This document shows, piece by piece, positions 44,068 to 53,892 of a DNA stretch of 64,000 nucleotides (position 1 is its first letter; every line of letters starts with the position of its first letter). Under the pieces are notes generated by a model. The model did no database searches, had not been told where the DNA came from, and saw only the letters and a program-made list of their open reading frames with translations. Position numbers and translations under genes: made by a program. Source of the DNA: Bifidobacterium [indicum] DSM 20214 = LMG 11587 (lineage in GTDB: Bacteria > Actinomycetota > Actinomycetes > Actinomycetales > Bifidobacteriaceae); contig NZ_CP006018.1 of assembly GCF_000706765.1 (NCBI RefSeq), forward strand, positions 1,670,547 through 1,734,546, in the 5' to 3' direction.

Positions 44068-44784
44068 ATGATTACGCCCGCAGACCTTGCGCGCATGCTC
44101 TCGCAAAGCGCCGACCCTGCGGACAGTCATGCCTCCAGATCGAAGGATGCCCCCCGGGAGACCGGTCCGAGATCGCCCCTCCTGTATTCGGTGGGTGAGT
44201 CCCTGGACCCCCTGCTACGCGATGGCCACCTCGCCCGGCAACCCCTGGAACAGGAGGAAGCCGCCGACGGCACACCGACCCCCGCCCTGATGCCCCGCCA
44301 CAAGAACGCAGGCAAGCCGGCCACCTTCGCGTCCCTGGATGCCCAGGAACTCCCCGTGGTCAGGGAGTACTCGGCAGGAGGCCTGATTTTCGACCACCAG
44401 GAGCGGGTGGCCATCATCGCCCGCCATTCTCGGTCGGGACACCTGGAATGGTGCCTACCCAAGGGGCATATCGAAAAAGGGGAGACGCCCGAGGAGACGG
44501 CCGTCCGTGAGGTCCAGGAAGAGACGGGAATCCTGGGGCAGGTGACCGATTCGATCGCCACGATAGACTATTGGTTCACCGGAACCAACCAGCGGGTCCA
44601 CAAGCTGGTGCATCATTTCGTCCTGCAGATGATTGGCGGAACCCTGAGTGTTGAGGGCGACCCGGACCACGAGGCTGAGGATGCCATCTGGGTGGACTTC
44701 TCGGATCTGGCCTCGGTGCTGAGTTACCCCAATGAGCGGAAGATAGCCTGGCTGTACGCGAGGAAGTACAAGAAGCAGATATGA
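44068..44784 (+). CDS. NUDIX hydrolase
   Basis: 238 residues. The NUDIX box is complete: GHIEKGETPEETAVREVQEE followed by TGI (G-x5-E-x7-REVQEETG). The N-terminal 100 residues are disordered and not conserved. Hydrolyses a nucleoside diphosphate linked to something else; substrate unknown. In actinobacteria a gene of this kind often precedes the MurJ/MviN locus. Start ATG 44068 with no strong ribosome site. It overlaps the next gene by ATGA (44781-44784). Confidence 0.9.
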   Translation: MITPADLARMLSQSADPADSHASRSKDAPRETGPRSPLLYSVGESLDPLLRDGHLARQPLEQEEAADGTPTPALMPRHKNAGKPATFASLDAQELPVVREYSAGGLIFDHQERVAIIARHSRSGHLEWCLPKGHIEKGETPEETAVREVQEETGILGQVTDSIATIDYWFTGTNQRVHKLVHHFVLQMIGGTLSVEGDPDHEAEDAIWVDFSDLASVLSYPNERKIAWLYARKYKKQI

Positions 44785-47111
44785 CCGAGAGCCCACTGCG
44801 CCCTGGGCGGCGCACCCCCCAGTCAACCCGTGCCCGTCAAGAATCGGCTGCGCGGGCAACGTCCTGGATCACAATCCTGGGAACACTCCTCCTGACCCTG
44901 GCCCTGATCCTGGGGGCGACCCCGGGCACGTTCCTGCCATCCGCCATGGCCGTCCCTGGCGACGACCACGGGCATCAGGCCCAAATCAGCCTCAAATCAG
45001 CCACCCCGGTGGTCACCGACAAGTCCGGGTACACCCTCAAGGCGACCGTGACCAACCTGGAGAGCCAGGAGCTGCGCGACTCCACCTTTACGGTCGGGAC
45101 CAACGCCCTCTACTCGTTCAGCTCACGCACGGACATGCAGTCCTGGTCCGAGGGGAAGACACGCATACCAACACCAGACAATCTGGACAGCAGGGATCTG
45201 GACTCCGTCAAGCCCGGGCAAAGCGCCGAAGTCACCGTTACCGTGCCTGCCGACGCGGGGGGCCTCAGGAAAATGGTGACCTGGGGTCCCAAGCCCGTAC
45301 GCCTTTCACTGACCGGCAAGGACAATCGAATTCTTGCAGAGACCTGGACCTTCCTCACCAGGACCTGGGATGGCCTGCCCAACTCAGGAACCCCCGCCAT
45401 GTCGATGACCATGGTCCTCCCCTTGACCACCTCGGAGTGGACGGTGGAGGACAAGAACATGCAGGCCCTGATGACGCAGACCGACGAGGCCGTGGCTGAG
45501 GACGCCCAAAAGGAGGCCGACAGAGGCAACGGATCTTCCCCCTCCCCCTCGGCGACCAGGACCCAGGACCAACAGGACCAGTCCTCCATCCGAACCAACG
45601 AGGGAAAGGTAATCACCCTCAGCCGCCAGGCGACCAAGACCCAGGAAACCCAGCGACAGCTGCTGAACAGGCACCCCACCCTGCAGGTCCTGGCTGACCC
45701 GACCTACCTGACGGCCATCGACGGAAACCCGAAGATCAACGGCCTCATCCAGCCCGCCGACTTCGACATCAGCACCTATGCCGGGCAGGATGCCGGACGA
45801 TACCTCAAGGCCGGCATCTCCCCGGATTCATGGAGCGCCAAGACCGGAGCGGACCTCTATGCCAGGACCCACCCGGATCAGGGCAAGATGGCAACAGACC
45901 ATGCCTACGCCTGGCAGGGAAGGCAGGAGTGGTCCATCGAATCCGTCACCGAGGCCCGCAAGGCCGGATACACCCATGTCGTAGCCCCCCGAGGGTTCGA
46001 GGCTGGAGCAGGGGCCTCGGCCCACACCGGCAAGTTCACGGTCGACACCCAGGCCGGACAGGTAACGGTCCTCACGGCCCAGCGGGAACTGAGCAATCTG
46101 GCCCAGGGGAATCCGACCTCCACCAAGGCCTCCGGAGAACGGACCCAGGCCGGACAGGTTGCCAGGTTCATGGCTCAGAGCGCCTTTTACCAGATGGAGC
46201 AGCCCTACGATCAGCGCGACCTGATGGTCTGCTTCGAAACCAGCCAGAACTCCCAGCAGGTTGACCAGATCATGGCCGGGCTGGAACACGCCCCCTGGAT
46301 ATCCCTAGGCTCCTTGGAAACCCTGGACAAGGCCGACGACTACAGTCTCGGTGCCTCCCGACTTCAGGAGAACCGCGAGTCAAGCAAGAAGCTGGACTCC
46401 GACATCGCCGGTACCCTGGATTCGCTGACGAACAGTCGCAACGACATCACCCGCTTCTCGAAAGCCATCCTGGCCGACCCCTCCTCCTCACACCCCACCG
46501 CCAGTGCCACGACCGGCAAGTCCGACAGCCAGGCCCTGGCACGACAGGATGCGGATACCACCGCCCGTCAGTCCAAGGACCCCGCCAACTGGTTGGAGCG
46601 GATCACCAATGCCCACGATTGCCTGGCCTTGCATGCCATGGCTGGTATCCGGTCCGCACCAGGCCTGGCCGACCAGGCTCGGGCCATATCGAACCAGCTC
46701 CTGGACGGAATCAGCATCACCCCCAGCGAGTCTTTGACCGTCGTGAGCGAAACCGCCTCGATGCCGGTGACAATCAGCAACAGCCACCCCTATCCGGTCT
46801 ATGCCAGGGTCAGCGCCAAGACCGACTCCATGGAGATCGTCACCTCCCGCACGGCCGATACCATCATCCCGGCCCGCTCCGAGGCCCAGGTCACCTTCAA
46901 GGTCAGGGTGGCGACGGCAGGTCAGGCGAATGTCGATATCTCCCTGATCGACCGTGACGGCAAGCCCTTTGGCCAGACCAGGCAGGCACATATCACCAGC
47001 AACCTCCGCCTGAGCGACATGAGCGGCCTTATCATCGTGGTAATCGCCGTTCTGCTGGGCCTGTGCGGACTCTGGCGTCAGTTCCACCGCAAGAAGGATG
47101 CAGACGAATGA
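44781..47111 (+). CDS. DUF6049 membrane protein
   Basis: 776 residues. Signal/anchor segment at about 28-55, a large extracytoplasmic region, and a final membrane segment at about 750-770 with basic tail. The start of the outer region has an Ig-like fold (TVTNLESQELRDSTFTV), and another beta-rich segment precedes the last membrane helix. Known only as a conserved actinobacterial partner of the MurJ/MviN locus; function unknown. Overlaps both neighbours by ATGA, so the three genes are made together. Confidence 0.85.
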   Translation: MTESPLRPGRRTPQSTRARQESAARATSWITILGTLLLTLALILGATPGTFLPSAMAVPGDDHGHQAQISLKSATPVVTDKSGYTLKATVTNLESQELRDSTFTVGTNALYSFSSRTDMQSWSEGKTRIPTPDNLDSRDLDSVKPGQSAEVTVTVPADAGGLRKMVTWGPKPVRLSLTGKDNRILAETWTFLTRTWDGLPNSGTPAMSMTMVLPLTTSEWTVEDKNMQALMTQTDEAVAEDAQKEADRGNGSSPSPSATRTQDQQDQSSIRTNEGKVITLSRQATKTQETQRQLLNRHPTLQVLADPTYLTAIDGNPKINGLIQPADFDISTYAGQDAGRYLKAGISPDSWSAKTGADLYARTHPDQGKMATDHAYAWQGRQEWSIESVTEARKAGYTHVVAPRGFEAGAGASAHTGKFTVDTQAGQVTVLTAQRELSNLAQGNPTSTKASGERTQAGQVARFMAQSAFYQMEQPYDQRDLMVCFETSQNSQQVDQIMAGLEHAPWISLGSLETLDKADDYSLGASRLQENRESSKKLDSDIAGTLDSLTNSRNDITRFSKAILADPSSSHPTASATTGKSDSQALARQDADTTARQSKDPANWLERITNAHDCLALHAMAGIRSAPGLADQARAISNQLLDGISITPSESLTVVSETASMPVTISNSHPYPVYARVSAKTDSMEIVTSRTADTIIPARSEAQVTFKVRVATAGQANVDISLIDRDGKPFGQTRQAHITSNLRLSDMSGLIIVVIAVLLGLCGLWRQFHRKKDADE

Positions 47112-50100
47112 GCTCTGTGGGCCGTAATTCAGTCATCATGGCCTCAGGTACTGCGGCCTCCCGGGTCACCGGGCAGATTCGCACCATCCTCCTGGCCGCG
47201 GCCATCGGGACCACCGGTATCGCAGCCGACGCCTACCAGACCGGGGCGATGATTCCCCAGGTCATGTTCACACTGATTTCCGGAGGCATTTTCAACGCTG
47301 TTCTGGTACCTCAAATCGTCCGGACATTGAAGGAAAAGGACGCCACCGACCGTCTCAACAAGCTGATTACGGTCTCCATGGTCCTCCTGGCCGGGCTTAC
47401 CCTGATTCTGATGCTGGCGACGCCGGCCCTGACCTCGGTTTATCTGAACTCCAAGTGGAACCCGGCACAGCGGGCCTTGGCGAACTCCTTTACCCTCTGG
47501 TGCATGCCCCAGGTCTTCTTCTACGGCCTCTATACGGTCCTGGGGCAGATCCTGGCAGCCAAGGGCCGCTTCACGGCCTACGCCTGGAGCTCGGTCGGTG
47601 CCAATTTGATCAGTTGCCTGGGCTTCATGGCCTTCATCAAACTCTTCGGCAATGCGCAGAGGCAGCCGGTCACCTTCTGGGACAACGGCAAGGTCGCGCT
47701 GACCGCCGGTGCCTGGAGCCTGGGGGTGGCCTTCCAGGCCGTGATCCTCTTCCTCCCCCTGGTAAAGTGTGGCTTCCGGTATCGGCCCCGATGGGGTCTT
47801 CGGGGTATGGGCCTGCGCTCCATGGGGTCGGTGGCGGCCTGGAGCCTGGGGGTGGTCGTCATCGACCAGCTGGCCAATGTGGTCAATGCCCGAATCACCA
47901 ACGGCGCCCCCCTGGAGGGAAACCCCTTCGACATAGCCGGCAACGGGTCCTACCAGAACGCCTACACCCTCTTCATCCTGCCCTACTCCCTGATAGCCGT
48001 CTCCGTCAGCACGGCCATCTTCCCCCGCCTGTCCAAGTCGGTGTCGGACGGGCGGATTGATGACGCCAGAGAGGAACTCAGCCGAGCCCTGCGCAACGTC
48101 GGACTGATGATGTTCTTCTTCAGTACGGTCATGCTGGCCATACCCGTGCCAATCACCCGGGCCCTCCTCCCCTCGGTCGGCATCCATGAGGCCGTGCTCA
48201 TCTCGGGTCCCCTGTTGGGCCTTTCTCTGGGGCTGGTGGCCATGAGTGCCTTCCTGCTCATCCAGCGCACCTTCTACGCCTTCGAGGATGGCCGCCACCC
48301 CTTCATCTTCGCGGCTGTCTCCAACCTGATCCAGGTCGTCCTGGTCCTTGTGGCCATTCGCTTCTCACCTCCCCGCTATTGGGCGGCCCTGGTGGGCGCG
48401 ACCCTGGCCCTGAGCAACATCCTCAGCTTCCCGGTCCTGGCAAGGATGCTGCGGAAGCCCTTCAACGGGTACCTGGATGGTCGACGTATCCTGACCACCT
48501 ACGCCAAGGCCCTCCTGGCCGCCCTCCTGGCCCTGGGTGCAGCCATCTTCCTCAAGACTCCCGTCACCCACATGGTCGGAGCCTGGGTCCAGGGGCGGCA
48601 GGGGCACATGAGTTGGATTCAGGCCGTTCTGATCTGCGTCATCATCACCCTGGTGGTGGGCATCGTCTATTCGGTGGTCCTCATAGCCCTGAGAACCACC
48701 GAGTTCACCCAGCTCCTGAACTCTCTGCTCGCCAAGCTGGGCAGGTCCCTCACCCACCCGGTCCAGAGTCTTGACGACCTGGCTGAGAAACCCTCCCGCC
48801 TTGCCGACAAGTCGGTGAGGGTGGTCCACTCCTCCTCACCCGACTCCGCCGAGGTCGGGCTCGACGCCGCTCTGGAGAACTTCGAAGAACAGCCCTTCCC
48901 ATCAGATGAAGAAACCGCGACAGGCGGCTCCAAGGAACCGTCAAATGAGAAGGAACCCGTTAGGATTGTTCCTGTAGGCACCACCCAAAAGAGGATTCCG
49001 GTGTTGCGGGCAAACAATCCCGGGGGTGCTCCACCCGTCAACCGTGGCGCCGCCCCTCGGGAGCAGCGCTCCAACCTTCGCGAGAGTCCTGAAGCCATGA
49101 AACCGCATATCGGAGATACCGTTCTCGGCAGATACACCTTGACCACCCTCCTGCGCCGAGCTGCCGGTATGAGTGCCTGGCGGGCCCGTGACAAGGTACT
49201 GGACAGGGACTGCCAACTCTTCATCGTCAACGACTCCTCCTCCACCGACCTGATCAACACCACAACCTCGGGGCTGGCCCTGAGGAAGGACAGACACTTC
49301 ACCCCGGTCTATCAACTTCATACCCGGGACGGGGTCTCCCTGATCGTCACCGCTCCGGATGCCGGCTTGGCCCTGCAGGACTATATGCAGGGTCCGGCGG
49401 CCGAGACCCTGAGCTACAAGGCCATGCGGACCATCCTGGGCGAGGCCACCGAGGCAATGCGAATCCTGGGCAGAGTCGGGCTGACCGACTACACCGTATC
49501 CACCAGGACCATCAGACTCTCCAGGTCTTCGGTCGTGCTTGCGGACGCCCCGATCGGCCCCCTGATCACACCTCCCAGGACCAAGCACGAGCAGGGACTG
49601 ACCGATGAGGAGCGTCTGATCCGGGAACTGTCCACCGTCCTCTACGACATGCTGACCGGTCACTCCGGTCATGCAGACGACGAGCGCGGCCTCGGTTCCC
49701 TGCCTGAAGATACCCCCGAGGAGTTCAGAATTGTCTGCGAACGCGGTCTGGGCCTCAGCCGGGTCAAGGGTATGCGACCCATCCCCTTGGTCACATTGGC
49801 CGAGTTGTCTGCCCTGCTCAGCCCCTGGGTACCGCCGGAGGAGCTGACCGATAGCGACCTTATCTGGCCTGATATGGACGGGCGGGCCTCGGTCGAGACG
49901 GTCTCCCTTCGCAGGACCGATTCAGCCTACGTGCTCCCTCTCCCCCAGGAGCTGACAGTCTCCGATATACCCGCCACCCGTATCCTGAGCCAGGATGAGC
50001 CGCATTGGGGCACCAACCAGTTGCTCTTCCCCGGTCGTAGCGAGATTGAGATAATCAATCCGGAGGATACCAGCAGCGACCTCTTCTCCCTCTTCGACGA

Positions 50101-51298
50101 ACGGCAACGGAGGGATGCCGGCACAGGCCGCACCCAATCCACCATCCCGTTGGATGTAAGCAGCCTGAGAACCGCCGCCTCCCCCCGCAGCCTGGAGGAT
50201 TCCAATGCCGTGACAGGCAGAATGCCGGTTATTGCGTTTAACCAGAATAATGGGGGCATCCTGGGCACCGGCACCACCTCGGAAACCTCAATCAAGCAAG
50301 GCTTCTCCGAGTGGGACTTCCACAAGCCCGATGAGAAATCCGACGAGCAAACAGGACAGGCCCTCCAGCCTCGGGAGGCCGGCGATACAGCAGACAGTGC
50401 CCGTAGGGCCTCGGCTGTTTCGACGCTGGGAACAGGTTCGGATAAGAACCTTGATGGCCGGGCTGCCCTGACCGAAACCAGGGCCGTTTCCAGCCCCGAT
50501 GCCACCGCCATGGAGCCACTGCCCCCCAGCTTCACCCCTGAGGCCCACTCCACCCCCGCACCCTTCACCTACGGAGTCGACGGGGAGGACGAGCAGGAGG
50601 ATGGTCTTGAAGACGGGGACATGGCCGATACCCGCCTCTTCGGGCACTTCACCACCCGGTCGGTCGTCATCACCGTGGCCGTCCTGGTTGTTGTGGTGGC
50701 CTTGGTCTGGGCCATGTCCACGGTTATCGGACGACGCACCCACGAGTCCACCGAAGATGGCGGATGGCCGGTCATGTCGAACGTTCCCTTCCCTGGCCAA
50801 TCCTCGGACGATGAGGACTCGGAGGAACAAAGCGATACCGGTGACCAGGCCAGGACGGCAACGAGCGACAAGGATGGAAAACAGGCCGACCACCATGCCG
50901 GAAAGTCCGCCCGCAAAGCAGACAGGAAGGTCGGTAAGGTCCCTGCGCCCCGCGCGTCCGTAAACACCACCCCCTATCAGGTGGAACACGAGACCTTCCT
51001 GAACCAGCCAGCCGGCAAGCAGGGCTTCGGGTGGTACATGCACCTGACTGAACCCCAGGAGGTATCCCGCCTGGATATCAAGGTTCGCCAGAGCGGCGGG
51101 CATGCACAGATCTTCGCCAACTCCACGGCCACCCAGCCCAACCAGGGCCAGCCTCTGGCAGACTTCAGCTTCGACCCTTCAGGAACCACCCACGTGACCC
51201 TGAAGGCACCGGTCAAAACCCAGGATCTGGTCATCTGGGTGCCCATGGACGGAATGCCCGGAAACACCCTGCACTTCTCATCCGTCTCTGTGTACTGA
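47108..51298 (+). CDS. murJ: MurJ lipid II flippase fused to pseudokinase and outer domain
   Basis: 1396 residues. Residues 1 to about 560 are the MurJ/MviN flippase with about fourteen membrane helices (GTAASRVTGQIRTILLAAAIG at the start). A cytoplasmic linker follows, then a protein-kinase-like domain at about 664-900: GRYTLTTLLRR, but LFIVN where the ATP-binding Lys should be, no HRD Asp, and LADAP for DFG, so it is a pseudokinase. After a disordered stretch come a membrane helix (about 1186-1209) and an external beta-rich C-terminal domain (about 1285-1396). The mycobacterial MviN has the same plan. Start ATG 47108 in an ATGA overlap. Confidence 0.93.
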   Translation: MSSVGRNSVIMASGTAASRVTGQIRTILLAAAIGTTGIAADAYQTGAMIPQVMFTLISGGIFNAVLVPQIVRTLKEKDATDRLNKLITVSMVLLAGLTLILMLATPALTSVYLNSKWNPAQRALANSFTLWCMPQVFFYGLYTVLGQILAAKGRFTAYAWSSVGANLISCLGFMAFIKLFGNAQRQPVTFWDNGKVALTAGAWSLGVAFQAVILFLPLVKCGFRYRPRWGLRGMGLRSMGSVAAWSLGVVVIDQLANVVNARITNGAPLEGNPFDIAGNGSYQNAYTLFILPYSLIAVSVSTAIFPRLSKSVSDGRIDDAREELSRALRNVGLMMFFFSTVMLAIPVPITRALLPSVGIHEAVLISGPLLGLSLGLVAMSAFLLIQRTFYAFEDGRHPFIFAAVSNLIQVVLVLVAIRFSPPRYWAALVGATLALSNILSFPVLARMLRKPFNGYLDGRRILTTYAKALLAALLALGAAIFLKTPVTHMVGAWVQGRQGHMSWIQAVLICVIITLVVGIVYSVVLIALRTTEFTQLLNSLLAKLGRSLTHPVQSLDDLAEKPSRLADKSVRVVHSSSPDSAEVGLDAALENFEEQPFPSDEETATGGSKEPSNEKEPVRIVPVGTTQKRIPVLRANNPGGAPPVNRGAAPREQRSNLRESPEAMKPHIGDTVLGRYTLTTLLRRAAGMSAWRARDKVLDRDCQLFIVNDSSSTDLINTTTSGLALRKDRHFTPVYQLHTRDGVSLIVTAPDAGLALQDYMQGPAAETLSYKAMRTILGEATEAMRILGRVGLTDYTVSTRTIRLSRSSVVLADAPIGPLITPPRTKHEQGLTDEERLIRELSTVLYDMLTGHSGHADDERGLGSLPEDTPEEFRIVCERGLGLSRVKGMRPIPLVTLAELSALLSPWVPPEELTDSDLIWPDMDGRASVETVSLRRTDSAYVLPLPQELTVSDIPATRILSQDEPHWGTNQLLFPGRSEIEIINPEDTSSDLFSLFDERQRRDAGTGRTQSTIPLDVSSLRTAASPRSLEDSNAVTGRMPVIAFNQNNGGILGTGTTSETSIKQGFSEWDFHKPDEKSDEQTGQALQPREAGDTADSARRASAVSTLGTGSDKNLDGRAALTETRAVSSPDATAMEPLPPSFTPEAHSTPAPFTYGVDGEDEQEDGLEDGDMADTRLFGHFTTRSVVITVAVLVVVVALVWAMSTVIGRRTHESTEDGGWPVMSNVPFPGQSSDDEDSEEQSDTGDQARTATSDKDGKQADHHAGKSARKADRKVGKVPAPRASVNTTPYQVEHETFLNQPAGKQGFGWYMHLTEPQEVSRLDIKVRQSGGHAQIFANSTATQPNQGQPLADFSFDPSGTTHVTLKAPVKTQDLVIWVPMDGMPGNTLHFSSVSVY

Positions 51299-51338
51299 AT
51301 TGGTGAGTGATTGGGCTTTTCCTGGCCCGTTACCTCGA

Positions 51339-51366
51339 TTGGTAATACAGTTTCGGTACATATAAC
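51339..51366 (+). promoter_or_regulatory. Candidate promoter of aminotransferase gene
   Basis: TTGGTA (51339-51344), 16-base gap, TATAAC (51361-51366), about 60 bases before the start codon, in an A+T-rich interval after murJ. Confidence 0.35.
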
Positions 51367-51425
51367 CTTGCCGGTCGCGCCATCCGATCGGACGCGGCGG
51401 TAAACCCAGGAAGGCGGCTGCAGTC

Positions 51426-52721
51426 ATGGCGGATAATCCCAATATCCCGTCCAAGGTCATCCGGAACGATCCCTGGTTCGGCTCCTATGCCAAGCGAGCC
51501 GAAGGGATGCGGGCCTCTGAGATTCGCGCCCTCTTCGCCGTGGCAAACCGCCCTGAAGTGGTCTCTCTGGCGGGTGGGATGCCTTATCTGGGCCGGATGC
51601 CTTTCGATGAGCTGGCCGATCAGGTGGCCGACATGCTCCGCAAGCAGGGCCAGGTGGCCTGGCAGTACGGGTCAGCCCAGGGTGACCCCCACCTGCGCGA
51701 AGACGTTCTGCAGATCATGGAGCTGGAGGGCATCAAGGACGCTCAGCCTGATGATGTGGTCATCGTCAACGGGTCCCAGTCCGGCATCGACCTGATTACC
51801 CGCGTCATGTGCGACCCGGGCGATGTAATCCTGGCCGAGGCCCCGAACTACGTGGGTGCCCTGGGGGTTTTCCAGTCCTTCCAGGTGGACGTGGTCAACG
51901 TGGCCATGGATGGGGACGGTCTGATTCCGGAGGTCCTGGAGCAGACCATCATCGAGCAGCGCAAGGCCGGCAAACAGGTCAAGATGCTCTATACGGTTCC
52001 CAACTTCCACAACCCGGCCGGTGCCACCATGAGTCGTGAGCGCCGTCCGAAGGTCATCGAAATCGCCAAGAAGTACCACGTGCTGATCGTTGAGGACAAC
52101 CCCTACGGACTGTTGGCCTTCGACGGCCAGACCTACCCGGCCTTGCGATCCTATGACTCCGAGGGGATCGTCTACATGAGCAGCTTCTCCAAGATCATCG
52201 CCCCGGGCATGCGTGTGGCCTGGATGGTGGCTCCTCCGGGAATTCGGCAGAAGCTGGTTCTGGCCAACGAATCCGCCATTCTTTGCCCATCGAACATGAG
52301 TCAGATGACCATTACCACCTATCTCGACAACTTCGACTGGAAATCACAGATCAACGACTACCGGGGGATGTACAAGGAGCGTTGCGATGCCATGGATGAG
52401 GCCCTGAAGGAGTATCTGCCCTACTGCTCCTGGCTCAAGCCCAAGGGCGGCTTCTACATCTGGCTGAAGATTCCCGACGGACTCAACGCCAAGGACATGT
52501 TGCCCAGGGCCATCACAGCCAAGGTGGCCTATGTTTCCGGCACGGCCTTCTACGATGACGGGCAGGGAGCCGACCACATGCGGCTCTCCTTCTGCTATCC
52601 CACCCCCGAGCGAATCCGGGAAGGCGTTCGTAGGCTTTCGACGGTCATCGACAACGAATTCGACACAGTGCGTCTTTTTGAACCAGAGGTCGGCACAGGC
52701 ACCCGCAAGGAAAGGGGCTGA
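51426..52721 (+). CDS. PLP-dependent aminotransferase (class I/II)
   Basis: 431 residues. It resembles the 2-aminoadipate/MocR-like aminotransferase group: VVSLAGGMPYLGRMP (N-terminal arm), QYGSAQGDPHLRE, NGSQSGIDLI, TVPNFHNPAGATMS, EDNPYGLLAF, and the PLP-binding Lys in SSFSKIIAPGMRVAW. There is no GntR DNA-binding domain. Substrate unclear; as it sits directly upstream of the D-Ala-D-Ala ligase with one base between them, an amino-acid supply role for the wall is possible. Start ATG 51426 behind AGGAAGG. Confidence 0.88.
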   Translation: MADNPNIPSKVIRNDPWFGSYAKRAEGMRASEIRALFAVANRPEVVSLAGGMPYLGRMPFDELADQVADMLRKQGQVAWQYGSAQGDPHLREDVLQIMELEGIKDAQPDDVVIVNGSQSGIDLITRVMCDPGDVILAEAPNYVGALGVFQSFQVDVVNVAMDGDGLIPEVLEQTIIEQRKAGKQVKMLYTVPNFHNPAGATMSRERRPKVIEIAKKYHVLIVEDNPYGLLAFDGQTYPALRSYDSEGIVYMSSFSKIIAPGMRVAWMVAPPGIRQKLVLANESAILCPSNMSQMTITTYLDNFDWKSQINDYRGMYKERCDAMDEALKEYLPYCSWLKPKGGFYIWLKIPDGLNAKDMLPRAITAKVAYVSGTAFYDDGQGADHMRLSFCYPTPERIREGVRRLSTVIDNEFDTVRLFEPEVGTGTRKERG

Positions 52722-52722
52722 C

Positions 52723-53889
52723 ATGGAGACCAGGCAGAACAAGACACCCGAGCAGGTTGATGCCCGGAGAGAGCAGTCCCAGGCCGCGGCAGAGGGAGCC
52801 GGAAGGGCCAGCGAGACCCGTCATGGCAGGAAACTGGGCCGCCATGGGCATACTTCCCTCCATGTGAACGGAATCGCCCCTGCCGCCAAGGAGGATGTTG
52901 GGTCTCTGGTCCAGAAGGCAACCCGTCGCGACGACAAGTCCATACTTGTCATCTGTGGTGGACTCAGCCATGAGCGCGACTTCTCCCTGAGCTCAGGCCA
53001 TCGGGTCCAGGGGTTCCTGGAAGAGGCCGGATGGACGGTCAGTGCTCAGGATATGGACGGTGATCTGCTTGGTCTCCTGACTGATGAGAAGACACGCCCC
53101 GACCTGGTCTGGCCCCTCCTGCACGGAGCCAACGGTGAAGACGGATCCATCCGCGACATACTCGAAATGGTGGGGTTGCCGTACATAGGGTCCCGGGCCA
53201 AGGCCTCGCGTACAGCCTGGAGCAAGCCCATCGCCAAAAACCTGGTCCGGATGGCCGGATTGGACACCCCGCATTCGGTCACCCTGCCGGAATCCATGTT
53301 CAGGGAATTGGGAGTCAAGCCTGTTATCGACCTCCTGCTGAAATCCTTGGGTCTTCCCCTTTTCATCAAGCCGACCAAGGGTGGGTCCGCCATGGGATGC
53401 ACCCTCGTCAAGGAGGGGAAGGACCTCCCTCAGGCTCTGATCAACTGCTTCGCCTACGGAGAGGTCGCCCTGGTGGAACAGGCCGTCACCGGAACCGAGG
53501 TGTCGGTGTCCATCCTCGAGCTGAACGGACACCCGCTGATTCTGCCTCCTCTGGAGGTCTGGACCCCTTCAGGCACGTATGATTACGAGGCCAGAACCAC
53601 CCCAGGGCCAACAGAGTTCTATGTGCCCGCCCGGTTGGATTCCAAAGCAATGCACGCCGTCAAGGAGGCCGCCCTGATTGTCCATAGAGTCCTCGGGCTG
53701 AGAGACATCTCCCGCACGGATTTCATCGTTGATGAGATGGGAAGACCCCAGTTCCTTGAGGCCAATGTCGCACCCGGAATGACCGACACTTCTCTTCTGC
53801 CCCAGTCCGCCGTGGCCGCCGGCTATGAGCTTCCGGACCTTTACACAGCCCTGGTGCAGTCCGTTCTTGACCAGAACCGCGCTGACTGA
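52723..53889 (+). CDS. ddl: D-alanine--D-alanine ligase family protein
   Basis: 388 residues. ATP-grasp ligase: ILVICGGLSHERDFSLSSG (the GG..SxERxxSxxS start of Ddl), LHGANGEDGSIRDILEM (LHGxxGEDG), GLPLFIKPTKGGSAMG (ATP lysine and Gly loop), and EANVAPGMTDTSLLPQ near the end (metal-binding E-x-N and the GMT-S loop). It would make the D-Ala-D-Ala dipeptide for peptidoglycan. A long, basic, low-complexity N-terminus (1-65) is not typical. Start ATG 52723 behind AAGGAAAGGG. Bifidobacteria may also carry another Ddl, so the exact dipeptide is not certain. Confidence 0.87.
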   Translation: METRQNKTPEQVDARREQSQAAAEGAGRASETRHGRKLGRHGHTSLHVNGIAPAAKEDVGSLVQKATRRDDKSILVICGGLSHERDFSLSSGHRVQGFLEEAGWTVSAQDMDGDLLGLLTDEKTRPDLVWPLLHGANGEDGSIRDILEMVGLPYIGSRAKASRTAWSKPIAKNLVRMAGLDTPHSVTLPESMFRELGVKPVIDLLLKSLGLPLFIKPTKGGSAMGCTLVKEGKDLPQALINCFAYGEVALVEQAVTGTEVSVSILELNGHPLILPPLEVWTPSGTYDYEARTTPGPTEFYVPARLDSKAMHAVKEAALIVHRVLGLRDISRTDFIVDEMGRPQFLEANVAPGMTDTSLLPQSAVAAGYELPDLYTALVQSVLDQNRAD

Positions 53890-53892
53890 GAC

